NCBI GenBank assembly: GCA_945861995.1
Contig: CAMAWZ010000024.1
Span: forward strand, 1 to 14,552
Origin: Pseudorhodobacter antarcticus
GTDB lineage: Bacteria > Pseudomonadota > Alphaproteobacteria > Rhodobacterales > Rhodobacteraceae
Direction: 5' to 3'
Length of the DNA: 14,552 bases
Every line of letters begins with the position of its first letter. The first letter of the stretch is position 1. Shown here piece after piece: positions 1 to 6,533 of this stretch. Both the position numbers and the translations under genes were made by a program. The notes beneath the pieces were generated by a model that did no database searches, was not told the DNA's origin, and saw nothing but the letters and a program-made list of their open reading frames with translations.

Positions 1-122
1 CCTGCCACTTGGGCCGCCATGTCTGCCAGAACGGTAAAGGAGGTCACCACCTTAAACTCGTCCGCAAGACCGGGGCTTGCGGGCGAAAACAGGGCCACAG
101 TCAGCAACAGATTGCGCATCAT
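1..122 (-). CDS. Metal ABC transporter binding protein, SitA-like (N-terminal fragment)
   Basis: This is the 5' end of a gene that runs off the left edge; 40 codons are visible. The product starts with a signal peptide: Met-Met-Arg-Asn, a hydrophobic stretch, then a likely cleavage site Gly-Leu-Ala|Asp after residue 20. The mature start FKVVTSFTVLADMAAQVAG matches the opening strand of cluster A-I (TroA/SitA) binding proteins. That wording is closer to manganese/iron SitA and YfeA than to zinc ZnuA, so Mn is the likely substrate (inference). The start is ATG at 122 (a second ATG follows directly), chosen because GGAGG at 131-135 lies 8 nt upstream. The gene is divergent from a Mur/Fur-type regulator, the usual pairing for sitABCD in Rhodobacterales. 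The metal ligands lie outside the window, so specificity cannot be read directly. Confidence 0.8.
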   Translation of the reverse strand, partial: MMRNLLLTVALFSPASPGLADEFKVVTSFTVLADMAAQVA

Positions 123-145
123 TCAGCTTTCCTCCATCGTGTGAT

Positions 146-174
146 GTTAATGAGAACGATTTGCGAAAAGTCAA
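146..174 (-). promoter_or_regulatory. Candidate promoter of the SitA-like gene
   Basis: On the minus strand, TTGACT at 174-169 matches five of six bases of the -35 consensus. The -10 position, 16-17 nt further on, holds CATTAA/ATTAAC around 152-146, a weak match. The leader to the ATG at 122 would be about 20 nt with a good ribosome site. One operator-like site (151-165) lies between the -35 and -10 elements, a typical place for repression. Confidence 0.45.
151..165. promoter_or_regulatory. Operator-like site 1 for a Fur/Mur-type repressor
   Basis: The sequence TGAGAACGATTTGCG agrees at 11 of 15 positions with the second site 28 bp downstream (179-193). Its left half, AATGAGAA with the preceding bases, also resembles a Fur-box half site. 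It lies between the presumed -35 and -10 of the SitA-like gene. Binding by the neighbouring Mur/Fur-type protein is inferred from position and similarity. Confidence 0.45.
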
Positions 175-178
175 GAGT

Positions 179-193
179 TGCGAGCGATTCGCA
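179..193. promoter_or_regulatory. Operator-like palindrome, site 2
   Basis: TGCGA-GCGAT-TCGCA is a perfect inverted repeat with 5-bp arms and a 5-bp centre. The 15-bp TGC...GCA layout resembles the manganese-responsive sites described for rhizobial Mur. It sits just upstream of the presumed -35 of the SitA-like gene and just upstream of the candidate -35 of the regulator gene, so one bound dimer could affect both promoters. Confidence 0.5.
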
Positions 194-197
194 TCTC

Positions 198-227
198 TTG
201 AGCGGGCGGTTCAATTCGTGCTAGGAT
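198..227 (+). promoter_or_regulatory. Candidate promoter of the Mur/Fur-type gene
   Basis: TTGAGC at 198-203 and TAGGAT at 222-227 are separated by 18 bp and face the regulator gene. The expected transcript start falls at about 234, where the presumed ATG is, so the message would be leaderless or nearly so. Both hexamers are imperfect. Confidence 0.3.
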
Positions 228-233
228 AACCCG

Positions 234-285
234 ATGAACAATGATGCCCAGTTAGAAACCGATTTGCGTGCCGAAGGCGTGCGGG
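234..285 (+). other. Out-of-frame N-terminal segment of the Mur/Fur-type gene
   Basis: Starting at ATG 234, this frame encodes MNNDAQLETDLRAEGVR, which is what a Fur-family N-terminus (LRAxGxR before VTRQR) should look like. After Arg at 282-284 the frame leaves the family. The continuation VTRQRLAIL starts at 286 in the next frame. Removing one G from the run at 283-286 joins both parts without any gap. The segment is therefore very likely the true start of the gene below, cut off by a one-base insertion or a sequencing error. Confidence 0.75.
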
Positions 286-654
286 GTCACGCGCCAGCGC
301 CTTGCGATTTTGCATGTGCTGCGCAGCGCGGCTGACCACCCCCGCGCCGAGGATATTCTGGCCCGCGCCAAAGTGCAGGATCCGTCGGTCAGCCAAGCAA
401 CTGTCTATCGCACGCTGGCCATGCTGGAAAGGGCAGGCACGGTGCTGAAGAACGAATTTGACGGCGCGGGCGCGCGGTATGAATTGGCGGGCGGGGCGCA
501 TCACGACCATCTGATCGATCTAGACACAGGCGAAGTGATTGAATTTCATTCGCAAAAGATCGAACGCTTGCAGGCAGAAATTGCGGCCGAACTGGGCTAT
601 GATATTGAATGGCACAGGTTGGAACTGTATGGCCGCCGCCCAAAGGCGGGCTAG
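268..654 (+). CDS. mur: Mur/Fur-family metal-responsive repressor, apparent 5' frameshift
   Basis: Ferric-uptake-regulator family protein: a dimeric DNA-binding repressor that senses Mn or Fe. The open frame from GTG 268 gives 128 residues. The winged helix is recognisable by TRQRLAIL, the recognition segment SVSQATVYRTLAMLERAG and the wing after it. The metal and dimer domain carries HHDHLIDLDTGEVIEFHS and ends ELGYDIEWHRLELYGR, wording typical of alphaproteobacterial Mur/Fur. No CxxC zinc pairs are present, which argues against Zur or classical enteric Fur. The natural start is probably ATG 234, giving about 139 residues, but one extra G in 283-286 puts that start out of frame. GTG 268 has no convincing ribosome site. 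If the extra base is real, the protein lacks the start of its first helix and may be inactive. The divergent SitA-like gene supports a manganese role; the symbol mur is a best guess from family and context. Confidence 0.75.
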   Translation: MPKACGVTRQRLAILHVLRSAADHPRAEDILARAKVQDPSVSQATVYRTLAMLERAGTVLKNEFDGAGARYELAGGAHHDHLIDLDTGEVIEFHSQKIERLQAEIAAELGYDIEWHRLELYGRRPKAG

Positions 655-732
655 CGGGGCGATCACGCTGTCATCACGTTCGCTTGCGCGGGGCGAAACA
701 TCTGCGCAAATCCGTTGCCGTAGGTAGATGCT

Positions 733-2925
733 TTGCGACATAAGCGCAGCAACAGCCAAGCAGTGGATTATATTTTGAAAAAGCCCGCCCTTTTGATTGC
801 TGCCCTTGCGCTGATCGCGGCTCTTTATGCGGCGCTGCAGGGGCAATCTTTAGATTTAGACGGGTTGCGCGCGGGTCTGGCGCAGATACGGGTTTGGCAG
901 CAAGATCACCCGCTGGCTTTGGCGGCAATTTTCTTTGCGGCCTATGTGGCCGTCACGGCCTTGTCTTTGCCCTTTGCGGTTTGGATGACCCTCGCCGCTG
1001 GGGCGCTGTTTGGCTTTTGGCAGGGGTTTATCCTTGTGTCCTTTGCCGCCAGCATTGGGGCCACGCTGGCATTTTTGGCCGCGCGCTATCTGCTGCGCGA
1101 TATGGTGCGGGCGCGGTTTGGCGCGCGTCTGGCCAGTATTGACGCAGGCATCGCCCGCGATGGCGCGTTCTATCTATTCTCGCTGCGGATGATCCCCGTT
1201 GTGCCGTTTTTTATCGTCAATCTGGCGATGGGGCTTACGGCAATTTCCACCCGCGCCTATTTTATCGCCAGCCAATTGGGTATGCTGGCGGGCACGGCGG
1301 TTTACATCAATGCGGGCACGCAACTGGGCAAGCTGACGTCGGTTTCGGGTATCGTCTCGCCGCCAATACTGATCTCATTTGCCCTTTTGGGCCTGTTTCC
1401 ATGGATCGCGCGTATGATTATGTCGTATCTGAACCGGCGCAAAGTTTACAAAGGCTGGACGCGCCCGCGCTGTTTTGACCGCAATCTGATTGTCATTGGT
1501 GCAGGTGCCGCAGGGCTGGTGTCTGCTTATATTGCGGCGGCCACCCGCGCCAAAGTGACGCTGATTGAAGCGCACAAAATGGGCGGGGATTGTTTGAATT
1601 ACGGCTGTATCCCGTCCAAGGCGCTGATCAAATCGGCCAAGCTGGCGCATCAAATGCGCCATGCGGGCGATTATGGCCTAACCGATACTGCGCCCGCGAT
1701 TGATTTCACCAAAGTCATGGCGCGGGTGCATGGGGTGATTGACACCATTGCCCCTGCCGATAGCGTGGAACGCTATACGGGTTTGGGGGTTGAGGTGCTG
1801 CAAGGCTATGCCAAACTCATTGATCCGTGGACGGTGGAAATTGCCCTAAATTCGGGCGGTGTGCAGCGGCTGACGGCGCGCGCGATCATCATCGCCACAG
1901 GCGCGCGCCCCTTTGTGCCGCCTTTGCCTGGGATAGATGATGTGGGCTATCTGACATCTGATACGCTGTGGGATGTGCTGAGAACCAATGGTTCGGCGCC
2001 CAAGCGGTTGGTGGTTTTGGGCGGCGGGCCGATTGGCTGCGAGCTTGCGCAAAGCTTTGCGCGGCTGGGGTCTGATGTGACCCAAATTGAAATGGCCCCG
2101 CGCCTGATGGGGCGCGAAGATGCGGATGCCGCCGCGATGGTGCAGGCATCATTGGCTGCTGATGGGGTGCAGGTTCTTACAAACCATAAAGCGCTGGCTT
2201 GCGGCGTGACGGATGGCGAAAAATGGATCGAGGTTGAGGCGGGAGGTAGCACGCGGCGCATCGCCTTTGACGAGATCATCGTCGCTGTGGGCCGCGCGCC
2301 GCGCCTGACGGGCTTTGGGCTGGAAGAACTGGGCATCAAAACGGGCCGCGTGGTGGAAACCAACGAATATCTGGAAACCCTGTTCCCCCATATCCTTGCG
2401 GCGGGCGATGTGGCTGGCCCCTATCATTTTACCCATACCGCCAGCCATCAGGCGTGGTTTGCCGCTGTGAATGCTCTGTTCGGCACATTCAAACGGTTTA
2501 AGGCAGATTACCGCGTTATCCCGTGGGCCACCTTTACCGACCCCGAAGTTGCCCGCGTGGGCCTTTCGGAATCCGACGCAGTGGCGCAAGGCATTGCAGT
2601 CGAGATCACGCGCTATGACATCGGCCATCTTGACCGCGCGATTGCGGATGGCGCTGCGCAGGGCTTTGTAAAGGTGCTGACCCCGCCCAATAGCGATAAG
2701 ATTTTGGGCGCTACAATTGTTGGGGCCCATGCGGGCGATCTTATGGCCGAATTCGTGCTGGCCATGAAGCACGGGCTAGGCCTGAACAAAATTCTGGGTA
2801 CGATCCATATTTACCCGACCTTGGCCGAGGCCAATAAATTCGCCGCAGGTAATTGGCGGCGCGCCCATGTGAACCCGCGACTTCTGGCCATTGTGGAGCG
2901 TTTCCATACATGGCGGCGCGGGTAG
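733..2925 (+). CDS. TVP38/TMEM64 membrane domain fused to MerA-like FAD/NAD disulfide oxidoreductase
   Basis: A 730-residue two-part protein. Residues about 15-230 are a TVP38/TMEM64 (SNARE-associated, DedA-like) integral membrane domain with several hydrophobic segments and the family pattern SIGATLAFLAARYLLRD. From about 250 on it is a class I pyridine nucleotide-disulfide oxidoreductase: FAD loop GAGAAG at 256-261, redox pair CLNYGC (Cys287/Cys292), NAD(P) loop GGGPIG at 430-435, FAD motif near LAAGDV, and the dimer domain to the end. The usual catalytic His of the HPT-x-x-E motif is Tyr694 (YPTLAE), a substitution also found in MerA. The mercury-binding Cys pair at the MerA C-terminus and the N-terminal HMA domain are absent, so mercury reduction is unlikely; the substrate is unknown. 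Start TTG 733 is preceded by AGG; GTG 763 is possible. Fusions of this kind are known in databases. It leads the ynjBCD genes with a 24-nt gap. Confidence 0.88.
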   Translation: MRHKRSNSQAVDYILKKPALLIAALALIAALYAALQGQSLDLDGLRAGLAQIRVWQQDHPLALAAIFFAAYVAVTALSLPFAVWMTLAAGALFGFWQGFILVSFAASIGATLAFLAARYLLRDMVRARFGARLASIDAGIARDGAFYLFSLRMIPVVPFFIVNLAMGLTAISTRAYFIASQLGMLAGTAVYINAGTQLGKLTSVSGIVSPPILISFALLGLFPWIARMIMSYLNRRKVYKGWTRPRCFDRNLIVIGAGAAGLVSAYIAAATRAKVTLIEAHKMGGDCLNYGCIPSKALIKSAKLAHQMRHAGDYGLTDTAPAIDFTKVMARVHGVIDTIAPADSVERYTGLGVEVLQGYAKLIDPWTVEIALNSGGVQRLTARAIIIATGARPFVPPLPGIDDVGYLTSDTLWDVLRTNGSAPKRLVVLGGGPIGCELAQSFARLGSDVTQIEMAPRLMGREDADAAAMVQASLAADGVQVLTNHKALACGVTDGEKWIEVEAGGSTRRIAFDEIIVAVGRAPRLTGFGLEELGIKTGRVVETNEYLETLFPHILAAGDVAGPYHFTHTASHQAWFAAVNALFGTFKRFKADYRVIPWATFTDPEVARVGLSESDAVAQGIAVEITRYDIGHLDRAIADGAAQGFVKVLTPPNSDKILGATIVGAHAGDLMAEFVLAMKHGLGLNKILGTIHIYPTLAEANKFAAGNWRRAHVNPRLLAIVERFHTWRRG

Positions 2926-2949
2926 ACGATTGAATGAAAAGGAAGATAC

Positions 2950-4137
2950 ATGAAACGCCTGATCACTGTCGCAGCCTTTGCCGCCAGCCTTGCCACACCT
3001 GCCCTTGCTGATTGGCAGGCCACTTTGGATGCCGCGCGCGGACAGACTGTGTATTGGAACGCATGGGGCGGCGATACGCGCACCAATGATTTCATTGCCT
3101 GGGCCAGCGCGCAGTTAGACGCGGCTTATGGCGTGAAAATTCAGCAGGTTAAACTGACCGATACCGCCGAGGCTGTCAGCCGCGTAGTTTCGGAAAAGGC
3201 GGCAGGTCAAGATACGGGCGGCAGCGTAGATATGATTTGGATCAACGGGCCGAACTTTTTGGCGATGAAGGATCAGGGCCTGCTGCATGGCCCCTTTGTG
3301 GCCGATTTGCCCAATGCCAAGTTTCTTGATCTAACCCCCACCTCGCCCAATTCGGTGGATTTCACCACGCCCGTGGGCGGGCTGGAAAGCCCGTGGCGGC
3401 TAGCGAAATTTGTCTTCACCTATGACAGCGCCCACGTGGCTGCGCCGCCCGAAACTATGGCCGACATGGCCGCATGGGCCGCTGCCAATCCGGGCCGTTT
3501 GACCCACCCGAACCCATCTGATTTTATGGGTGCAACATTTCTAAAGCAGGCGCTGATCGAGCTTTCGCCCGATGCTGCCGCATTGCAAGCGCCCGTTACC
3601 GATGCCGCCTTTGAAACCGTAACCGCCCCGCTGTGGGCGTGGTATGATGCCCTGCGCCCGAACCTGTGGCGCGGCGGGGCGGCATTTCCAGAAAACCAAT
3701 CAGTGCAAGATCAACTGCTGAACGATGGCGAGATCGATATTTCCTTGTCTTTTGACCCCGCTTCAGCCGCTGCAGATATTGCGCAGGGCCTGTTGCCCGA
3801 CACCACCCGCGTTTTTGTGCCCAAGGGGGGCAGTTTGGGCAATGTTAGCTTTGTGGCCATTCCCTTTAATGCCGCCCATATCGAAGGGGCAAAGGTTGTG
3901 GCGAATTTCCTGCTAGACCCCGCGACCCAAGCCCATATGCAAAATATCGATGTGCTGGGATCTTATTCTGTGCTTGATCTTGCCAAACTTGACGATGCGG
4001 CCAAAGCAGCGTTTGCCGCCCTGCCCACGGCACCCGCCTTGCCAAAACTGGAAGATTTAGGCGCAACTTTGGCCGAACCGCACGCAAGCTGGATGACCCG
4101 TTTGGCCGAGGAATGGGCCAAACGCTATACGAACTAA
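2950..4137 (+). CDS. ynjB: YnjB-type ABC transporter substrate-binding protein
   Basis: Periplasmic binding protein of 395 residues (E. coli YnjB is of similar length). It has a clear Sec signal peptide, MKRL plus an Ala-rich core, with cleavage expected after PALA at residue 20. Family wording follows: YWNAWGGD near residue 35, then EKAAGQDTGGSVDMIWINGPNF, interrupted by nothing unusual, and GLLHGPFVADLP. These place it in the COG4134 (YnjB) group rather than among generic spermidine/putrescine or iron binding proteins. AAGGAAG, 6 nt upstream of the ATG, is a good ribosome site. YnjBCD is often labelled a thiamine-like transporter from distant similarity to ThiBPQ, but the ligand is not established, and with only 24 nt upstream there is no room for a TPP riboswitch. 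Operon position after the TVP38-reductase fusion suggests a shared substrate or stress response. Confidence 0.88.
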   Translation: MKRLITVAAFAASLATPALADWQATLDAARGQTVYWNAWGGDTRTNDFIAWASAQLDAAYGVKIQQVKLTDTAEAVSRVVSEKAAGQDTGGSVDMIWINGPNFLAMKDQGLLHGPFVADLPNAKFLDLTPTSPNSVDFTTPVGGLESPWRLAKFVFTYDSAHVAAPPETMADMAAWAAANPGRLTHPNPSDFMGATFLKQALIELSPDAAALQAPVTDAAFETVTAPLWAWYDALRPNLWRGGAAFPENQSVQDQLLNDGEIDISLSFDPASAAADIAQGLLPDTTRVFVPKGGSLGNVSFVAIPFNAAHIEGAKVVANFLLDPATQAHMQNIDVLGSYSVLDLAKLDDAAKAAFAALPTAPALPKLEDLGATLAEPHASWMTRLAEEWAKRYTN

Positions 4138-4138
4138 A

Positions 4139-5827
4139 GTGCGGGACAGCCTGCCAGAGAAAACCTTGCGTGCGGCGGTGCTGGTCATCGCGGCGCTGGC
4201 GCTGTTTGCGCCTATTGCCGCTGGGCTGTGGCACAGCGCCAGTGCTGCGCTGGGGCATTTGCCTGCGCTGGGCCAATCGGGGCCAAGCATTGGCCCGCTG
4301 CAAGATTTGTTTGCGCAGCCTGGCTTTGCCACTGCGCTACGGCTGACACTGGTCACAGGATTTTCGGCAACCTTTGTGTCCTTGGCCCTTGCCATTGCAC
4401 TGGCCGCTTTCATCACAAACGGGCCTGCACGGATCGTATCGCGCCTTTTGGCGCCGTTTCTGGCGGTACCCCATGCGGCGATGGCCGTGGGGCTGGCCTT
4501 TGTTCTGGCCCCATCGGGGTGGATCGCCCGCGCACTGGCCCCTGTTTTGGGCTGGGCGCGCCCGCCTGATTTAGCAACAGTGAACGATGCTTTTGGCGCG
4601 GCACTGACGCTGGGTTTGGTTGTTAAGGAAACTCCGTTTCTGCTGCTGGTTATTCTGGCCGCGCTGACGCAAATTCCGCTGCGCGCGCATATCAGCACGG
4701 CACAATCGCTGGGCTATGGGTTGGGCGCGGTTTGGTTAAAAGTGATTGTGCCGCAGCTTTGGCCGCTGATCCGCCTGCCTGTTTGTGTGGTGCTGATCTA
4801 TAACCTGTCAGTCATTGATATGGCGCTGATCCTTGGCTCATCTAACCCGCCAACTGCCGCTGTTTTAATCGCGCGGATGTTTTCCAACCCCGATTTAGCG
4901 CAAATCCTGCCCGCATCGGCAGGGGCAATGCTGTTGGGCTTAATGGCAGCGGCTAGTATTGCCGCGCTATGGGGCGGCGGGCACGCTATCGCGCGCTTGG
5001 GCCCGATATGGATACGACGCGGTGGGCGCGGGGCATGGGCCGCCACCCTTTTTTCCGCTGTTGCCATGCTTGGCGCGGGGCTTTTGGTGCTTGGGGCGCT
5101 GGCTATGGTATCGCTTCTGCTCTGGTCGCTGACATGGCGCTGGCCTTGGCCAATGCTGCTGCCCGAAAGCCTGTCTTTCGCCGGTTGGGCCAGCGCGATG
5201 GGCGATTTTGGCCCTGCCTTGCAAAACACCGCCCTGATTGCGCTGGCCAGTACGGCACTGGCGGTGGCACTGGCGGTGGCCTGGCTGGAGACGCAATTTA
5301 AATCTGGGCACGAGGCGCTGATTTATCTGCCGCTGCTGATCCCGCAAATATCTTTTCTGTTTGGGATGAACACGATGCTGTTACAACTGGGAGCGCAGGG
5401 CAGTATCGGTGCGGTGATTTGGGCGCATTTGTTGTTTGTGTTTCCCTATATGATGATCGCGCTGACAAGGCCGTGGCGCGGGCTGGATCCGCGCTATGCG
5501 CGTGCCGCAGCCTCGCTGGGGGCGGGCCGATTGCGCCAGCTTTGGGCGGTGAAGCTGCCCCTGCTGCTGACCCCGATCTGCGCGGCAGTGGCGATAGGCG
5601 TTGCGGTGTCTGTGGCGCAATATCTGCCGACGCTGTTCCTTGGCGCTGGGCGTATTGGCACGCTAACGACCGAAGCGGTGACGCTGGCCTCATCCTCGGA
5701 CAGGCGGATCACGGGGGTGGTAACCAGTCTACAAGCGGGTTTGCCCTTTGCGGCATATCTTTTGGCATTCATCATCCCCAAGATTGCACACAGAAATCGC
5801 AGCGCCTTGCAAGGAGCCGCCGCATGA
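4139..5827 (+). CDS. ynjC: YnjC-type ABC transporter permease, fused double-domain
   Basis: Inner-membrane permease of 562 residues made of two homologous halves, so a single protein replaces the usual dimer. Each half carries an EAA-like cytoplasmic loop that docks the ATPase: STAQSLGYGLGAVWLKVIVP near residues 185-205 and ARAAASLGAGRLRQLWAVKLP near 450-470. About a dozen hydrophobic segments are visible. The GTG start at 4139 lies one base after the ynjB stop; there is no strong ribosome site, so translation is probably coupled to ynjB. It overlaps the ATPase start by 4 nt (ATGA). E. coli YnjC is 511 residues; the extra length here is spread over loops and termini. An exact 12-bp tandem duplication at 5254-5277 gives ALAVALAV in one membrane helix. 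Confidence 0.88.
   Translation: MRDSLPEKTLRAAVLVIAALALFAPIAAGLWHSASAALGHLPALGQSGPSIGPLQDLFAQPGFATALRLTLVTGFSATFVSLALAIALAAFITNGPARIVSRLLAPFLAVPHAAMAVGLAFVLAPSGWIARALAPVLGWARPPDLATVNDAFGAALTLGLVVKETPFLLLVILAALTQIPLRAHISTAQSLGYGLGAVWLKVIVPQLWPLIRLPVCVVLIYNLSVIDMALILGSSNPPTAAVLIARMFSNPDLAQILPASAGAMLLGLMAAASIAALWGGGHAIARLGPIWIRRGGRGAWAATLFSAVAMLGAGLLVLGALAMVSLLLWSLTWRWPWPMLLPESLSFAGWASAMGDFGPALQNTALIALASTALAVALAVAWLETQFKSGHEALIYLPLLIPQISFLFGMNTMLLQLGAQGSIGAVIWAHLLFVFPYMMIALTRPWRGLDPRYARAAASLGAGRLRQLWAVKLPLLLTPICAAVAIGVAVSVAQYLPTLFLGAGRIGTLTTEAVTLASSSDRRITGVVTSLQAGLPFAAYLLAFIIPKIAHRNRSALQGAAA
5254..5277 (+). repeat. 12-bp tandem duplication inside ynjC
   Basis: GGCACTGGCGGT occurs twice in direct succession and is followed by a degenerate partial third copy. 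The unit is in frame and encodes Ala-Leu-Ala-Val, so the change keeps the reading frame and only lengthens or shifts a membrane helix. Confidence 0.8.
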
Positions 5828-6471
5828 GCCTGATTTTGCAAGATGTTTGCATCACGCCAAAGAGCGGCGCGCCTTTGTTTGCACCGCTGTCGCTGACCAT
5901 CGGGCTTGGGCAAATAGGCGCGGTGATGGGGCCATCGGGGGCGGGGAAATCTACGCTATTGGCCGCAATCGCTGGGCATTTGCCGCAGGGTTTTTCCCTA
6001 TCGGGTGAAATAACGCTAAATGGCGCCCGCATGAACGATACCGCCCCCCAGTTGCGCCGCATTGGAATTATGTTTCAAGACGCGCTGTTGTTTCCGCATC
6101 TGTCTTTGGCCGATAATCTGGCCTTTGGCCTGCCTGCCCAAATCAAGGGCGCTGCGGCGCGCACGGCGGCAGTTGAACAGGCGCTGGCAGCAGCGGGTCT
6201 TACAGGAATGGGCGCGCGCGACCCTGCCACGCTGTCCGGCGGCGAGAGGGCCCGCGCTGCATTGATGCGCAGCCTTCTGGCCCAGCCGCAGGCGATCTTG
6301 CTGGACGAGCCGTTTTCCAAACTGGACACGGCCCTGCGCGCGGGCATCCGCGCCTTTGCCTTTGACCATATCCGCGCCAGCGCCATTCCCGCCCTGATTG
6401 TTACCCATGATGACAATGATGCGGCGGCGGCGGGTGGGCCGTTTCTAAACCTTGGCAGGCAAGCAGGCTAA
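5824..6471 (+). CDS. ynjD: YnjD-type ABC transporter ATP-binding protein
   Basis: Cytoplasmic ATPase of 215 residues (E. coli YnjD 217) that powers the YnjBC importer. Walker A GPSGAGKST is at residues 36-44, the Q-loop at MFQD, the signature at LSGGERARAALMRSLL, Walker B at AILLDEPFSKLD, and the switch His in VTHDD. The phrase DEPFSKLD and the short length without a C-terminal regulatory domain fit the YnjD group. The start is ATG 5824, overlapping the permease stop as ATGA, with AAGGAG just upstream (5810-5815). The same frame is open for another 400 bases upstream inside ynjC, but that part is out of frame with the family and is not coding. A hairpin 10 nt after the stop probably ends the operon. 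Confidence 0.9.
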   Translation: MSLILQDVCITPKSGAPLFAPLSLTIGLGQIGAVMGPSGAGKSTLLAAIAGHLPQGFSLSGEITLNGARMNDTAPQLRRIGIMFQDALLFPHLSLADNLAFGLPAQIKGAAARTAAVEQALAAAGLTGMGARDPATLSGGERARAALMRSLLAQPQAILLDEPFSKLDTALRAGIRAFAFDHIRASAIPALIVTHDDNDAAAAGGPFLNLGRQAG

Positions 6472-6481
6472 GGTTAAGAAC

Positions 6482-6506
6482 TGGCGCAGTTGGGCAAGCT
6501 GTGCCA
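6482..6506 (+). terminator. Possible intrinsic terminator after ynjD
   Basis: TGGCGCAG at 6482-6489 pairs with CTGTGCCA at 6499-6506. The stem extends by two more pairs inward to 10 bp with two G-U pairs, leaving a 5-nt loop (GGGCA). It is followed by AATTTCC, a poor U-tract. It lies in the 62-bp gap between ynjD and the epimerase gene, where a transcript end would be expected. Confidence 0.45.
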
Positions 6507-6533
6507 AATTTCCACTAACGGAGCGATTGACAC

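Noticed and set aside
655..732. Possible promoter or operator upstream of the TVP38-reductase gene
   Set aside because: I found no convincing -35/-10 pair or perfect repeat in this 78-bp gap; GTTCGC/GCGAAAC is only an imperfect inverted repeat.
733..2925. Mercuric reductase (MerA) as the function of the fusion protein
   Set aside because: No N-terminal HMA domain, no C-terminal Cys pair, and no mer genes nearby; only the general oxidoreductase fold and the His-to-Tyr change are shared.
2926..2949. TPP riboswitch upstream of ynjB, as expected for a thiamine transporter
   Set aside because: Only 24 nt separate the genes, filled by a ribosome site; no aptamer can fit. The 78-bp gap at 655-732 also lacks THI-box-like sequence.
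4057..4698. 213-codon minus-strand frame antisense to the ynjB end and ynjC
   Set aside because: Composition is Ala/Ser/Arg-rich without motifs; it is a shadow of GC-rich coding sequence on the other strand.
5419..5823. Upstream extension of ynjD
   Set aside because: This part lies within the permease gene in another frame; the ATPase fold starts at ATG 5824 with an AAGGAG site.
6448..6475. Inverted repeat AACCTT...AAGGTT over the ynjD stop codon
   Set aside because: Only 6 AT-rich base pairs with a 16-nt loop and no T-tract; the hairpin at 6482-6506 is a better terminator candidate.
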